64,000 bases of DNA, taken from Lamellibrachia satsuma (taxonomy: Eukaryota > Annelida > Polychaeta > Sabellida > Siboglinidae). The notes under the pieces were generated by a model. It made no database searches, was not told the DNA's origin, and was given only the letters and a program-made list of their open reading frames with translations. Shown here piece by piece: positions 47,007 through 60,448 of the stretch. The translations under genes and the position numbers were made by a program. Within the stretch, counting starts at the first letter, position 1, and every line of letters begins with the position of its first letter. The DNA lies in the NCBI GenBank assembly GCA_033239005.1, contig BSQZ01000010.1, positions 7,568,501 to 7,632,500 of the forward strand. The letters are read 5' to 3'.

Positions 47007-47037
47007 GTGCCGGTACGGTAGTGGCGCCACGTAGTGG
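47007..47037 (-). repeat. Right terminal inverted repeat with CTCF-like core
   Basis: Reverse-complemented it reads CCACTACGTGGCGCC then ACTACCGTACCGGCAC, pairing with 42626-42656. The outer 15 bases fit the CTCF core at 14/15 (C for G at position 7). Confidence 0.8.
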
Positions 47038-47244
47038 GAAACAGTGCTCGCCTCCTCATTCACACAACATAGAATATCAGGCGTAGATAATGGGAGCAGA
47101 TATGGCAACAGCAGGACGTTTCTACTAATGGAGAACGGGGCTAGTTGTAACCTAAAACAGCATATTTCAGTATTGCTGTTCGAATTGTTTGTAACCTACC
47201 TGAACGAACCAGGAAATATGCGAATTGCATTAATATAAGTGTTT

Positions 47245-47639
<395 letters not shown>

Positions 47640-47965
47640 CACAATTTTCTTCCTTGGTGAAATTTCGTAGCTTTGTCATGTGTTCGGAGAGAGGATGGAA
47701 GTAACGCCCATGATCAGCATTGACCCACATAGTGTTTACCATTTTCGATATCCACTATTTTGATCCTTACCAGATCTATAACGACTGAAGTTAATTCTTT
47801 CGGTGATTTGAAAAAAATAGGCATTTTAAAAATTAAATCGATTGCGGATGTTATATGAGTCATTCAAACACTACATATTTGGACACAAATGAAAAGGATT
47901 TGCAATAGGCTAAATCAGTCGAGGAAGCAGTTTTAACAACACACGATCCAAAGCAACATGGCTAA
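47640..47965 (-). repeat. Dispersed repeat, inverted partner of 11430-11790
   Basis: Aligned by eye with 11430-11790 in opposite orientation (see that entry). The edges are approximate; no coding signal. Confidence 0.7.
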
Positions 47966-48315
47966 CGACAACATCCGCTCCTACTGGGTGCGGTTCTCAT
48001 CGAGCGTAGAGCCAGTGGCGTGGGGGGGCCTCCTTTTGCTTAATTAAAAAAAAATTAACTGTATTTTTCATTTGCGCCGCTACATGGTAGCATGGGTGAC
48101 TAGACTTGCCCCCATGGCCTCCATCTATGCCAAATCCTAGATATGCCATTGCGCCGAGCCAAATGTACGCGCCACAAATATGGCGTGCCATATGGACTAA
48201 TCGCCTAGAAACGTATCATTACATAGATAATTAAATGCAGACACGAAAACAGTTATAGAACTAAGGTTACTTGTAATCACACGTAATCATACACTTCAAT
48301 GTTAGCAGCCGTCTT

Positions 48316-48617
48316 CCCTTATGAAAATGTACCATGGAATTACATTGTATACCATGGTATAACATGGCATTTCGTTATATTACATGGTAAACTGTGGTGC
48401 ACCATGGTTTACCTGTTTCAAAACACCATGGCATTTTACCATGGCTTCCCTGTTTCAAAACACCATGTCATTTTACCATGGCTTCCCTGTTTCAAAACAC
48501 CATGGCATTTTACCATGGCTTCCCTGTTTCAAAACGCCATGGCATTTTACCATGGCTTCCCTGTTTCAAAACACCATGGGATACCATGGCATTTATCATG
48601 GTACATTTTCATAAGGG
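48316..48617. mobile_element. MITE with 21-bp perfect terminal inverted repeats
   Basis: The left end begins CCCTTATGAAAATGTACCAT and continues G; the right end is its exact reverse complement over 21 bp. The interior is crowded with CCATGG palindromes and contains the 37-bp array. Part of the left interior (TATACCATGGTATAACATGG, GGTAAACTGTGGT) recurs at about 51975-52045, so it is a family. The element has no protein. Confidence 0.8.
48408..48580. repeat. 37-bp minisatellite inside the MITE
   Basis: About 4.5 copies of CCTGTTTCAAAACACCATGG then CATTTTACCATGGCTTC (37 bp), with single-base variants. It opens three frames at once (48299-48652, 48384-48614, 48394-48633), which are not genes. 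Confidence 0.93.
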
Positions 48618-48879
48618 TTGGAATGCACACTAAGACAGTCTCGTTGAGTTAAGCCTTTTACTCAGAGGCGTGGCAGCTGTGATTAACCAAGCTTGACCGG
48701 AATCGGTTTCCAACCTACATGTCAGAATCGCATGCTATCAAGACGACTACGCTCAACCTGCTGGAGCGTGGTCTGTTTCACGCATAGCGACCGGCGAAGC
48801 AATTCCTCATCGGCTTACGACATTGCAGGCAGCCGCCTAGCCAACCGATGTCGGCAACAATAAAGACGCTGAACGTGTG
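48618..48879. other. Intergenic, probable decayed LINE 5' part
   Basis: GC-richer than its surroundings and continuous in composition with the following LINE, but no motif could be read. Confidence 0.35.
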
Positions 48880-50416
48880 CCGGCCACCGGCCAGACGAGG
48901 GACGAAAGCCGCAACGAGGCGTTTCAGACCAATTACCACCGTGGCCAGCAAATGGAACAATAGGGCTGATGTTCCTTCTGTCAAACAGGTGTTGATAGGG
49001 CGAATCGTGTACAGCTGATCGCCCCGATTCAATCGTGTTGCCTGGAATGCTGTATCTCCCAAATTGCCTTACAACAATGTGGGTGAGGTCAGCCGTGTTG
49101 CTGTAGCTGTCAAATTGGCAATCCGACAAGAGTGTGAAACGTTTCGCCGACCTACTTGAGTCAGTTAACATCTTTCAACACATTCAAGTTCTAACACATA
49201 TCGACGGTCGTACCATTGATCTGATTCTGACACCACCGTAAACCACGGTATTACTTCAACAAAAACGTCGTTGATTCTGGGTGGGATGTGTCGTCGACAT
49301 GGATAAACCAGTCGTTCCGCGTCCGGCTGCGACAACATCAGACATCTGCAACCTGCTGAACAAGTCACCAACAACATCGTGCGCGCTCGATCCCTTACTA
49401 ACATAACTGCTGAAGGACGTCAGTGACACTTTAATACCTTTCCTGACGCGACTCATCAACTCATCGATCGCATCTAGTATTGTCCCATGCTGCCTGAAAC
49501 ATGCCAACGTCATCCATTTGTTTAAGAAAGCAAATATCGATCATGACAATATGAACTGTTATCGACCAATTTCAAATCAATCTTTTTTTGTCTAAGCTAC
49601 TTGAAAGATACGTTACACGCCATTTGGTCAAGCGCTTGACTGGCTACCAATCAGTATACAAATCAGATCATTCTACGGAAACTGCATAGGTTTTGGTTCA
49701 GAATGACAACTTTGAGGCGCTAGAACGTCAGTGTGGCGTTATCCTGGTATTACTTGACATGTCAGCCGACACAGTTGACCATGAAATTCTACTCAGCCGA
49801 TTGGAAAAACGCTTCGGATTGTCTGATCCCGCGCTGACGTGGCGTCCCTCGTGTTGGGGCCTCTAGAGTTCGCTATGTATACAGCTCCTATTGGTGATAT
49901 CATTAGACGACACAACACGAGCTTCCATCTCTACGCTGAAGATACCCAGTTATATATCAAATTTTAGATGACTGATAAAACCAACAGACTGTTGTCTTTA
50001 TGCAGAATTGAGCATTGCATCAACGATGTCCGCGTGTGGATGGTTGCAAATCTATTAAAAGCGAATGATGACAAAACGGTCGCATTTGTGTTAGTATCAC
50101 GAAACAATCAAGCGAAACATAACATCACCGTAATCAAAATCGGCGACTGTGGCATAACGCCAAGTCCTATTGCCAGAAACATTGGTGCTGTATTCCACTC
50201 GGAAATGTCGACGGCCAAGTCACGTCAAGTACATCTGCCACATAGCCTACTATCATCTGAGGAATATCGCGTCGACCCGATCTTGCCTAACACAGAAAGC
50301 TGCGGTCCGTTTGATGTACTCACTCGTCATATCGATGGGGATAATTGACTATGCGAACTGTATCCTACATGGCATCCCTGACTGCCTGATCAACAAGCTG
50401 CAAAAAGTGCAAAATG

Positions 50417-51263
<847 letters not shown>

Positions 51264-51950
51264 TGCAAAATGCTGCTGTTCGGCTAGTGGTCCGTGCCAC
51301 AGATGGTGCCACATATCACCGGTACTCAAGAAACTGCACTGGCTTCCCGTGAAGCAACGCATTCATTACGCAATTCTGCTACTGACGTTTCGTGCACCAG
51401 CTTACATAACTGACCTACTCCACGAACAACGAGCTACTAGTGTTGCGCTCGGCTACAAACAATGACTTGTATGTGCCGCCATCTCGTAGCCGATACGGCG
51501 ACAGAACTTTCTCGGTTTCTGCTCCACGAATGTGGAATGTACTTCCAAGCGAGATGAAGACAATATCTTGCCTTGTGACTTTTAAAAGACTCATAAAAAG
51601 ACATCTCTTCCGGGTGTTATACGCATCATAAACACCACATATTTATTTAAATTTGTTGGCTTGTTCAGTACTTAATTATATTTAATATAATTTTTTTATT
51701 ATTATCTTTACATGCTTTTATATAAATTTTACACTACGTTTTTACTTATTATCACATATCTTATTATGATATATAATTACCTTATATATAACTTATTCTT
51801 TCAATTTAATGTGTTCTCTTCTATCTGAACTAATTTATCATCATTTACATAACTTATCAATATTGTGCATATAAATGTATTTTAAGCACCTCCGAATGGA
51901 TTTATCTAAATTTACGGCGCTATACAAAATTAATGTTCTTCTTATCTTAA

Positions 51951-52095
51951 TGGTATTAATGGTATTTCATGGAATGCCATGGTATACCATGACATTACAC
52001 GGTAAACTGTGGTAGACCATGCATGTTCATATATTGTGTATGGTAATGGTATGGCGTACCATGGTATGCCTGTTTCAAAACACCATGGATGTTTT
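51951..52095. mobile_element. Partial copy of the CCATGG-rich MITE
   Basis: GCCATGGTATACCATGACAT, GGTAAACTGTGGTAGACCAT and CCTGTTTCAAAACACCATGG match the interior and the array unit of 48316-48617. The terminal CCCTTATG arms were not found. Confidence 0.6.
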
Positions 52096-52149
52096 TCAAC
52101 TTTTTGGACGGCCGTGTGTCTTGTATCAAGTGGTCATGTGTGCGGCGTA

Positions 52150-54840
52150 AATCAGGGCACTCGGACTAAACTGCCAACAAAGTAGCTCTGTGTGTGAACG
52201 GAAGTTTCGCCTGTGAGTATTTCCTGTGTAGATGAGCGACGGACAACATATTCTCCTGTACGTTTAATGAAACTATACACCTGACATGCTAAGTATTCGC
52301 AGTACAGCAACATCGGACAGTAATATGGCAGATCTACCAGGCATGGTGCGAAGTTCTGGTCCAGTGATAAAGTGTATTGTAAATTTTGCTTCCAGTTTTG
52401 AAAAAAAGAGTTAACAGTTTCTGATTTTGATAAGCACCACTCGGTGCTTTTTCTGTAGAGAGTTACGCTGCTTGGGCACTCAGCAATTGCTGATTCACGA
52501 TGTGCTATGTGCTGTGTGATGTGTGCTGTGTGGTATTTGCTGTGTTGAGCTTTAGTCCGATCTGTGGTGCTGTTTTGTGAGTTTGTCCATTTTTTCTGCA
52601 TGTCCTTGTGCCTGCTAGACAGCAGTCCGATATCATCTGCATAGTCCAAATCTTCCAGAATTGAGGTAAGTGTCTACCCGATGCCCCTATTTCCATCTTT
52701 GGTGTATTCTGTTGCCAGCCAGTCAATGGCGATGAAGAACAGAAATGGTGAGAGAATGCATCTGTACTTCGGATATAATGCTGAAGCTGTCTGTCGAGTG
52801 GCTGTACAGGCGACTCGGCACTGGACATCTGTGTAGAGTATTCTCTACAAGGATTCTCTTTGAAGGCTGTCAAAGGCCTTTTCAAAGTCAATGAAGGTAA
52901 CGTAGATCGTACTTTTCCATTCCGTGCTTTGTTCCATAATCTGCAATATCTGCCGTAACGTGAAAATGTGGTCGATGCACGACTTGCCTCTTCGGAACCC
53001 GGCTTGTTCCTGACAGAGGATTGTGTCAGCAGCTGTTGATATTCTCTTCAGGATGATGCGGCTGAAAATCTTGCATGTCAGGTTATACCCCGCCAGTTGT
53101 TGCAGTTCGCCAAGTTGCCATTCATTGGCAGCCTGATAATTGTGCCTGTCCAATCTGTCTTCCAATAATCTGGCACAGGATTTTGGGTGTCTCTTGTTCA
53201 TCTGCTTTCAGCATTTCTGGACAGACGCTGTCGCTTCCTGATGCTTTTCCATTCTTCTGGGCTTTAATGGCTTCTCTGGCTTCAGCTTCCGTGATTTGGT
53301 GGAGGTTGATTTCAAGGTTATCTGCTGCCTTCGGAATGTCTGCAAGGGTTGGTGGGTCTGAATGATTGAGAACCTGCTGGAAATGCTCCTTCCACATCTA
53401 TATCTCGATTGTGTCTTTCAGTGGGAGGTTCTGGTTAGGACCTGTATCTCCTTTCAGCTTGTTTATTTGGTAGACTGAATTCATATCCTTTCTTCTTGCT
53501 GCTTCTTCTGCGAGGTTTTCAATGTAGGAGCGTTTGTCTATTCTAACACTATTTTTCACTTCTTTATCGTTCTGTGAATATTCTCTAGAATATCTTTCTT
53601 TGAGTCTTGCGGACTTTGTGGCGAGCAGTCTTTTCTCAATTCCTTTCCTTCGGCCTATTTTGTCCCAGGTAGATGTGGAAATCTACTGCTCTTTCTTCGC
53701 TCTTCTGTAGCCTAGGACGGTTTTCCCTGCTTGCTCCTTGGCCTTGTTGAAACTGTGTATTGTTATCTCTGTTTCCTCCTACAGAATACTAAAGAATGCA
53801 AAAACTGTTCTTCAGAGCAATTGTGAACTGTTGTTTGGTTTTTGGATTGTGTAGCTTGGCGGTGTCAAAACGCTGTTTCTTCTTTCTCCTGCCTTTGCCT
53901 TTCTCAGTTTCAGGACGAGTTTCCCTATCAACATGCTGTGGCCGCTGCCAGCATCAGCTAGTTTCCTTGTTTTGATGTCTTGTAGAAAGTGTCTCCATTT
54001 TCCATTTATAAGGATGTGATCTATTTGACTCTCAGTTCTGCCGTCTTATGTATTATCTTACGTTGGAAGAGTGTCCCCCCAATCACAAGGTCATTCTCCA
54101 CACATATGTCACACAATCTGCTGCCGTTATCAGTCATCGTACTTGTTCCGTGTTTGCCCATGATTCTTTCCCTGTCAGTGTTGTCGGTCTAAACACGTGC
54201 GTTGAAATTCTCAATAGTACATCATGTTTGAGAATGTCTTCCAAAGTTGAATGAAGACTGTCGTAGAAGTTGTCTTTTTCCTCTCTTTTCGCTTCCTCTG
54301 CAGTTGCGTAACAGGTTATCACTGGGAGTTCTAGCACAAAGAAGTCGTTCTTTTATTAGTTTCCAAGATGGGTGTCGCCTTCCCCTTCTGGAGGATCAAG
54401 GCTACTTCCTGTCGGTGCTGGTTGTCATTTCTGCCTAACCAACGTATGGTGTATCCTGTCGCCAACTGTCGTTTTCCAGCTCCAGTCCATCCAGACTCCA
54501 TGACACACCCAAGGCTGATTTTGTATTGGTGCATTTCCCGGAGAACCCGCGCCAGTCTTCCTGTATAATACAGTGTTCTCACATTCCAGCATCCACTGTT
54601 GATCATGCAATGTTTACAATAGTTTTGGGTGTCATTAGATTCGCCGTGGGGGTGAAGTCTTCCTTGCGGGTTTGGTTCCCCAACCTTCATAAACCCAGTT
54701 GCCTGGTCTACCTCTCTCTTATCACCCGGTGCAGTTTTCTCACTTGTTTCAGTTTCCGTAGTTAGGCTGTTTTTACGAGGTGGGGTCGCTGGCCACACGC
54801 CCAACCATCCTCTTTTGCCCGGGCTTGGGCCCGGCAAGAA
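52150..54840 (-). mobile_element. RTE-like LINE relic (CFDP2-type), minus strand
   Basis: From 54840 downward: the endonuclease start GCWNVRTLYYTGRLARVLRE (within 54837-54331), EVALILQKGKA.PILETNKR, then YDSLHSTLEDILKHDVLL (54337-54134). A decayed stretch follows, then WKEHFQQVLN and EAREAIKAQKNGKASGSDSV (53397-53122), ISTAADTILCQEQAGFRRGK, TIYVTFIDFEKAFDSLQRES (53201-52845; RT motif A intact) and [20 protein letters not shown] (YADD intact, near 52649). Frameshifts separate the blocks. It is the same class as 35575-38350, with the catalytic YADD retained. Confidence 0.82.
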
Positions 54841-55959
54841 ATTCTCATAGAGCGTTTCCAGGCAGAGTTAATCAAATAAAATAACACCTAAACATTTCTT
54901 TCTTCCCTTTTCTTTTCTTCCCTTCTCTTTTCTAGCTATATTTCTACTGTTCTACATTATGTCCATCTACCTGCTCTGTATGATTTATTTGTTACGTTAC
55001 GTTTTTCGATATATCTGTCATACGTGACATGCTTCGTTAATTGATTCAAATAATTCTGATTGCAAGACGGCAAAAATTAACGGTGATTATGAAATGGAAA
55101 ACAGTAATGATGCTCGCACAGTGTTACAAGCATAGGTAAGTAGGCCTATACTTTGTGCATTAGCCTATGGAAAAAAAACCTAAAGCCATCATCATTGATA
55201 AAACAAATTTTTAGACATCCTACAACAGATTTTACTTGTTGGACGCAAGTATTTGCGACGAAGAACACCCGTTGCCTTGTTGCAATAGCCAGCTTCTGTC
55301 TCACAAGACAATGCTTGGTAACTGAGTGCCTTGACGTTTTATCATTGCATTATGGTTTGATGCGTTTTGTGGAGCTTGGTAGATACTGGTGTAGTACACC
55401 GCCATATATGTTTCCATATAGTTTATGGGCATTTAAATTGTCCGTCATCTGCGATTTTTGCACAACAACACCGACAACAGCAACGATAGCAATAATGTAC
55501 AATGAAAGTACAATTTTATGTGAGTAATACACCACATCATGCCAGCCAGTATTGTAGGGACACAAGGACTCATTTCAGATTTGCTCAAACCAGATAATAA
55601 CAGTTACTTGTTTGAAGTGTATCCTGTCATCGTGATATGCCCGTTGCTGTTGCTCACACACATTCGCGGCTTTATTTTGAGTATTTGGTAGAATGCAGTT
55701 GTGCTGTGTGAGGCGTCACACATGTTGTCAGAATGATTGATTTGAACGGCGTCTGCTGACCAAATTATACAAAGAACCAACATAATTATTTGTGTAAACT
55801 GTACCTGGTTTCATAGCCTTAGCTGTCTTACCCATTGTCTTTGTAAGTTATTGGAGCTAACATAACATTGCCATATGTTACTATTAAATTATATTACGTC
55901 ACATCTATTATTATTGGAAAACATGTAAACATTACTATTAAAATGCAATTGAGCCCACG
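54841..55959. other. Intergenic, nothing recognised
   Basis: A 124-codon plus-strand open stretch (55153-55527) has no recognisable motif and no upstream support. Confidence 0.4.
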
Positions 55960-55963
55960 TCTG

Positions 55964-56098
55964 CCGCCACACCACCTCACTTCCACACCGCCACACCGTC
56001 TTACCGCCACACCGCCTCACCGCCACACCGCCACATCGCCACACCGCACACCGCCACACCGCCTCACCGCCTCACCGCCACACCGCCACACCGCATAC
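55964..56098. repeat. CCGCCACA-rich tandem repeat
   Basis: Irregular tandem units CCGCCACA, CCGCCTCA and CCGCACA over about 135 bp, C/A-rich on the plus strand. It produces spurious open frames with HR/SP-rich text. Confidence 0.9.
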
Positions 56099-56154
56099 AC
56101 GCATAAACGCACAAGCACAAACACACGACCACGCAGACGCACACCCACTCACAA

Positions 56155-56158
56155 CACA

Positions 56159-56201
<43 letters not shown>

Positions 56202-56203
56202 GC
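56155..56203. repeat. (ACGC)n microsatellite
   Basis: About 11 ACGC units; a second short run lies at 56402-56420. Confidence 0.95.
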
Positions 56204-57100
56204 AGCTGCAGTGTGGGTTTGTGCAATTATTCGTGTCTTTATCTTTTTTAGCCAGCCTTGGAAAAAACCTCGCACTTGAAGGGACTGCAACACAATCATC
56301 ACGTTTATGAAGGAAAAAACCAGACCACTCTGACTTCGTAGCCAAGGCTCAGTTGGCCATAGATGGCAATACAGATGGGATATTTTTTCACTTCAGCTGT
56401 ACACGCACGCACGCACGCACAAACAATACAATGTTGGTGCATGAGGTAGTCATAACAAATCGTGCAGATTATTGTGGTAATAGTGATCATAATTTTTTTT
56501 TAGCTGTCTCTGTTTCCAGATTTGAAAGTAATTACTCTCATACTACATGTGTTAATAGTAAAACAAGCAAACCGTTGATAAATGCAATCACTGATATGTT
56601 TATTGGAATTGAAAAATGTCATCAACATAGTCCATTTCCATCAGGTTACCGTCGGAAGGATTTCAACATTATGGTTGGTCCACATCGTGGAAAAGTGTGG
56701 ATCGTCCAAAAATAGTATGAACACTGGAGGGAAGGAAATCATTCAAATGTGATGAAAACGCCAAGGGGTCAACACTCAAGGGGGTCAACATTCAAGGGGG
56801 TCAACACTCAATATTACAATCAACAAAATCACAGTTCTCATACTTTGTGAGGTGACGGTTTATAGAAAAGCTATGATTTAGTTGTAGTTTCATGCTGTAA
56901 GGTAGTTGCCTAAACATTTGCTTCACTAAGTGCAAATAACGACTCATCATAATATAATCATAATATATAAATATCATGTGTGCTATTTAAATTGTGGTCG
57001 ACTGCTACATTCACGGGACACAATAAGAAGCTGTAACTGTATCATGTTCGTAAGTTCAATTTTCTTTTTACTACATATTTCAGATGGTTGTACTGAACAT
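56204..57100. other. Intergenic, nothing recognised
   Basis: Includes three near copies of GGGGTCAACA(C/T)TCAA at 56764-56810 and a 120-codon open stretch at 56353-56715 without motifs. Confidence 0.4.
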
Positions 57101-58240
57101 TTTAAGGTCCGCCACACTCATCTTTTCTTATGGATTTTGAGGTCCGCCACACTCTTCTCTTCTTATGGATTTTGAGGTCCGCCACACTCTTCTTATGGAT
57201 TTTAAGGTCCGCCACACTCATCTTTTCTTATGGATTTTGAGGTCCGCCACACTCTTCTCTTCTTATGGATTTTAAGGTCCGCCACACTCATCTTTTCTTA
57301 TGAATTTTGAGGTCCGCCACACTCTTCTCTTCTTATGGATTTTAAGGTCCGCCACACTCTTCTCTTCTTATGGATTTTAAGGTCCGCCACACTCATCTTT
57401 TCTTATGGATTTTGAGGTCCGCCACACTCTTCTCTTCTTATGGATTTTGAGGCCCGCCACACTCTTCTCTTCTTATGGATTTTGAGGTCCGCCACACTCT
57501 TCTCTTCTTATGGATTTTAAGGTCCGCCACACTCATCTTTTCTTATGGATTTTGAGGTCCGCCACACTCTTCTCTTCTTATGGATTTTAAGGTCCGCCAC
57601 ACTCATCTTTTCTTATGGATTTTGAGGTCCGCCACACTCTTCTCTTCTTATGGATTTTAAGGTTCGCCACACTCTTCTCTTCTTATGGATTTTAAGGTCC
57701 GCCACACTCATCTTTTCTTATGGATTTTGAGGTCCGCCACACTCATCTCTTCTTATGGATTTTGAGGCCCGCCACACTCTTCTCTTCTTATGGAATTTTA
57801 AGTTCCGCCAAACTCTTCTCTTCTTATGGATTTTGATGCCCGCCACACTCTTCTCTTCTTATGGATTTTGAGGTCCACCACACTCTTCTCTTCTTATGGA
57901 TTTTGAGGTCCACCACACTCTTCTCTTCTTATGGATTTTGAGGTCCACCACACTCTTCTCTTCTTATGGATTTTAAGGTCCGCCACACTCATCTTTTCTT
58001 ATGGATTTTGAGGCCCGCCACACTCATCTCTTCTTATGGATTTTAAGGTCCACCACACTCTTCTCTTCTTATGGAATTTGAGGCCCGCCACACTCTTCTT
58101 TTCTTATGGATTTTGAGGCCCGCCACACTCTTCTCTTCTTATGGAATTATAAGGTCCGCCAAACTCTTCTCTTCTTATGGATTTTGATGCCCGCCACACC
58201 TCTCTTCTTATGGATTTTGAGGCCCGCCACACTCTTTTCT
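57101..58240. repeat. 35-37-bp satellite-like array, about 33 copies
   Basis: The unit is TTTTGAGGTCCGCCACACTC then TTCTCTTCTTATGGA. Two unit types alternate over much of the array: GAGGTCC..TTCTCTTC and AAGGTCC..TCATCTTTTC, giving a 70-bp higher-order repeat. The right third is more degenerate (CCCGCC, TCCACC, GATGCCCG variants). Open frames inside (for example 58106-58297) are artefacts. Confidence 0.95.
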
Positions 58241-59035
58241 CAGTTTACACGTTATCGCTCAGCTGAAGCGCATGCGCCTCGGATAAACATTGAATGAATA
58301 CTACATAAATTATCCAGGCACTACCGAAACCACGGTCTAAAATCCCATTAATTTTTAAAGTAAACTAGAATAAAGGTGGGCGCGTGTGCCCAGCCTTATG
58401 GTAACTGCACTGGGCAAAATTCGCAGATAATGCAAACGCTGTGTTGTACAAAGAGCGTTTAATAGACGCAGCCTTGTGCTGCATCTCAGGGCGCATGTGT
58501 CCAGGTACACCTCAATGACCTTTGGTGTACCTTCGTCAAACCGACGAAATATAGAGGTTGACCACTAATGCACATTTGGCACTAATCACAAAATGGGACA
58601 TCGAGCAATGTTTTATAGTGCTGACATGTTCGTATGTGTTTGAAAATGTCTGGCGATGCGTTCTTCTGAACTTTTGCCCAGAATGCTGCCACGTATTCCA
58701 ATGTGTCAGCTTGCGCAACGTCGATGTTGTTTTTCACTGGTTGTCTATGTCGCCGGGTGTATTGGCTGTGCTGAAACTTCCGTCTCCGTTCCGCAGCACC
58801 GTACCGTGCTTCAGAAATGCTTGACGACCGCAGACCTTTCAAGTTTTCCGCCTTTTCCGGTTTTTTTTACGAAATATAGCACTTTTCCACTATAATTTGA
58901 AAACGATCCGCTTTTTTCGGATTTAACCAGTGTTCGCAGCGCCACCCACCGTAAAAATAATTTGGTGGCATTTTACGTTTTTCAATGAATGATTGCAGTG
59001 TATAATTATATTAATTTTGCTTGGGGGTACATTAA
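58241..59035. other. Intergenic, unrecognised open stretches
   Basis: An 86-codon minus-strand stretch (58842-58582) and an overlapping plus-strand stretch have fairly even composition but match nothing recognised. A CGTCAAACCGACG hairpin lies near 58534. Confidence 0.35.
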
Positions 59036-59830
59036 GAGGTATCACTGGTAGACGCAGCCGACATATCGCACTCATTGTCAGTATTCAGTTCTGAATTGTC
59101 GTCATTCATCAGAGTTGTTTATGGTATGATTTGGTGTGCTAGTGGTGGGTGATGTTAGCAGTATGCTGCCGGAGAGTTCTTTGTGATTGTCATGCAGTAG
59201 ACGGACGCTGGACTGTTGACTGCTTTCTGTGTCATCACTGCGATTGCATACTGTTCGTGCGCTTGTGCGGCGTCTCTCGACTCAAATTCATCACTACAAG
59301 TCTCGCAACTGAACTGATGACTTGCTATGGAGACGCTAGCACTATTTGAGTACACGACAGTGCTGGTCTGGAAACGACAGTGTCCATACACACAACCAAC
59401 CTATTAAAAAATTTCGTTAAACATCCTATACATAAAATAAATAAAACTATCAAATAAAAACCATTTCAGCAACATTAATGATGAATGTACCACCCACAGC
59501 GCATGCGCACAGTCCACCACAAACTCCTGCGTTAGCCCAAGTTTGGGCTGTTTGGAGTAAACCACTTGAGACTTGAGACCATTCGTTTGTGAAATGTAAA
59601 TAGTTAGAGATTCACCAGATGTAGTAGCTGTTGGTTTTGCTTTAATAGTTCCAGAAGTTACTGTTGAAAGCACAACTTAGACCTGTTTAGCTTTAATAGT
59701 CCCAGCTGTGGCTGCTGAAAGCATATCTGAGCTTATCACCGATGAAACAGAAGTAGTGACTTTGGTCCTGGGTTGTGCCTCCACCCCATCATCACCCTTG
59801 TATCGGCGGTGGCGCCCTCTTACAGCAACT
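59036..59830 (-). pseudogene. Ser/Thr-rich protein relic with a half zinc finger
   Basis: Minus strand, 59830 to 59036: TKVTTSVSSVISSDMLSAAT and GTIKAKQ, one stop, then a second similar GTIKAKPTATTSGES and LTIYISQTNGLKSQVV. Further on come SHQFSCETCSDEFESRDAAQ and AHE (C-x2-C-x12-H, final His not found), then Ser/Thr-rich text in shifted frames and MNDDNSELNTDNECDMSAAS then TSDTS stop at 59036. The run of related composition with frame changes suggests a decayed copy of a zinc-finger transcription factor. No family is named. Confidence 0.3.
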
Positions 59831-60448
59831 TGGCTGCACAATCCGAACGTATACTAATCGCTAGAGGGAGCGCCTCACTACACCATCGTCGTGGAGTGGA
59901 TGGTAGCGAGAGATGAGGCCTTCGTTATAGTGAACCACAGTGAGAATGCATCTGCCATTACAACGATAAAGAGTCCCAGTGAAAAAAAATTATTGTACAG
60001 TTTTGGTGTATTAGTGGCCATCAGGCAAGATGTACTTATATTTTGGAAACCGGTGAATTTCATTGCAGAAATGCAGGGGTGTCATGCGTTGAAACAATTT
60101 GTACGAAAACGAGTTATGTAATGTTCACGAATTTCACACACCAGGTGTCTTAGTGGGTATGTCATTTGCTGTGAATTAAAAAAAAATTGTAGGATAAATT
60201 TTCAATGTAGGCGTAAGAACGTTATAATGGTCGTCTGTGGGAAATGTGACTGTGGTCCATGCCCTGATGCTGGTGTGGCCTCAACGCTGTTCAGTTCTGC
60301 CATCTTGCTATTAGATATAAGTTGTTTTTTTACTGCGTAACTCTTTTCAATTTCACTTCTGAGATATTCGTCAAACATTTCATCATCACCACCGGTAATT
60401 CATGTGAAACGGCATAATGATTTGACCCATGTATCGATTTATTACAAA
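59831..60448. other. Intergenic, nothing recognised
   Basis: A 76-codon plus-strand open stretch (59891-60121) has no motif. GCGCC..CTCT and AGAG..GCGCC words face each other at 59811-59820 and 59865-59875. Confidence 0.35.

Larger units (their letters stand above)
42626..47037. mobile_element. ISL2EU/Harbinger-type DNA transposon, nearly intact
   Basis: About 4.4 kb. The left terminus reads CCACCAGGGGGCGGT then ACTACCGTACCGGCAC. The right terminus, reverse-complemented, reads CCACTACGTGGCGCC then ACTACCGTACCGGCAC: 26 of 31 bases agree, the inner 16 exactly. Inside are two convergent genes: a plus-strand THAP-HTH-DDE transposase (42757-44474) and a minus-strand SAP-SWIM-YqaJ protein (46906-44610). 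Pairing a THAP-bearing Harbinger-like transposase with a YqaJ nuclease is, from general knowledge, the hallmark of the ISL2EU group. The target-site duplication could not be fixed by eye. The gene starts lie about 100-130 bp from the ends, so the element is compact. Confidence 0.85.

Noticed and set aside
48299..48652. 117-codon frame with repeated GFPVSKHH text
   Set aside because: It is a translation of the 37-bp minisatellite inside a MITE; three frames are open at once.
55868..56345. Open frames rich in HRLTAT or CVRACVRA
   Set aside because: They come from the CCGCCACA and ACGC simple repeats.
58582..58842. 86-codon minus-strand open frame
   Set aside because: Composition is plausible, but no motif, neighbour or splice evidence supports it, and the plus strand is open too.
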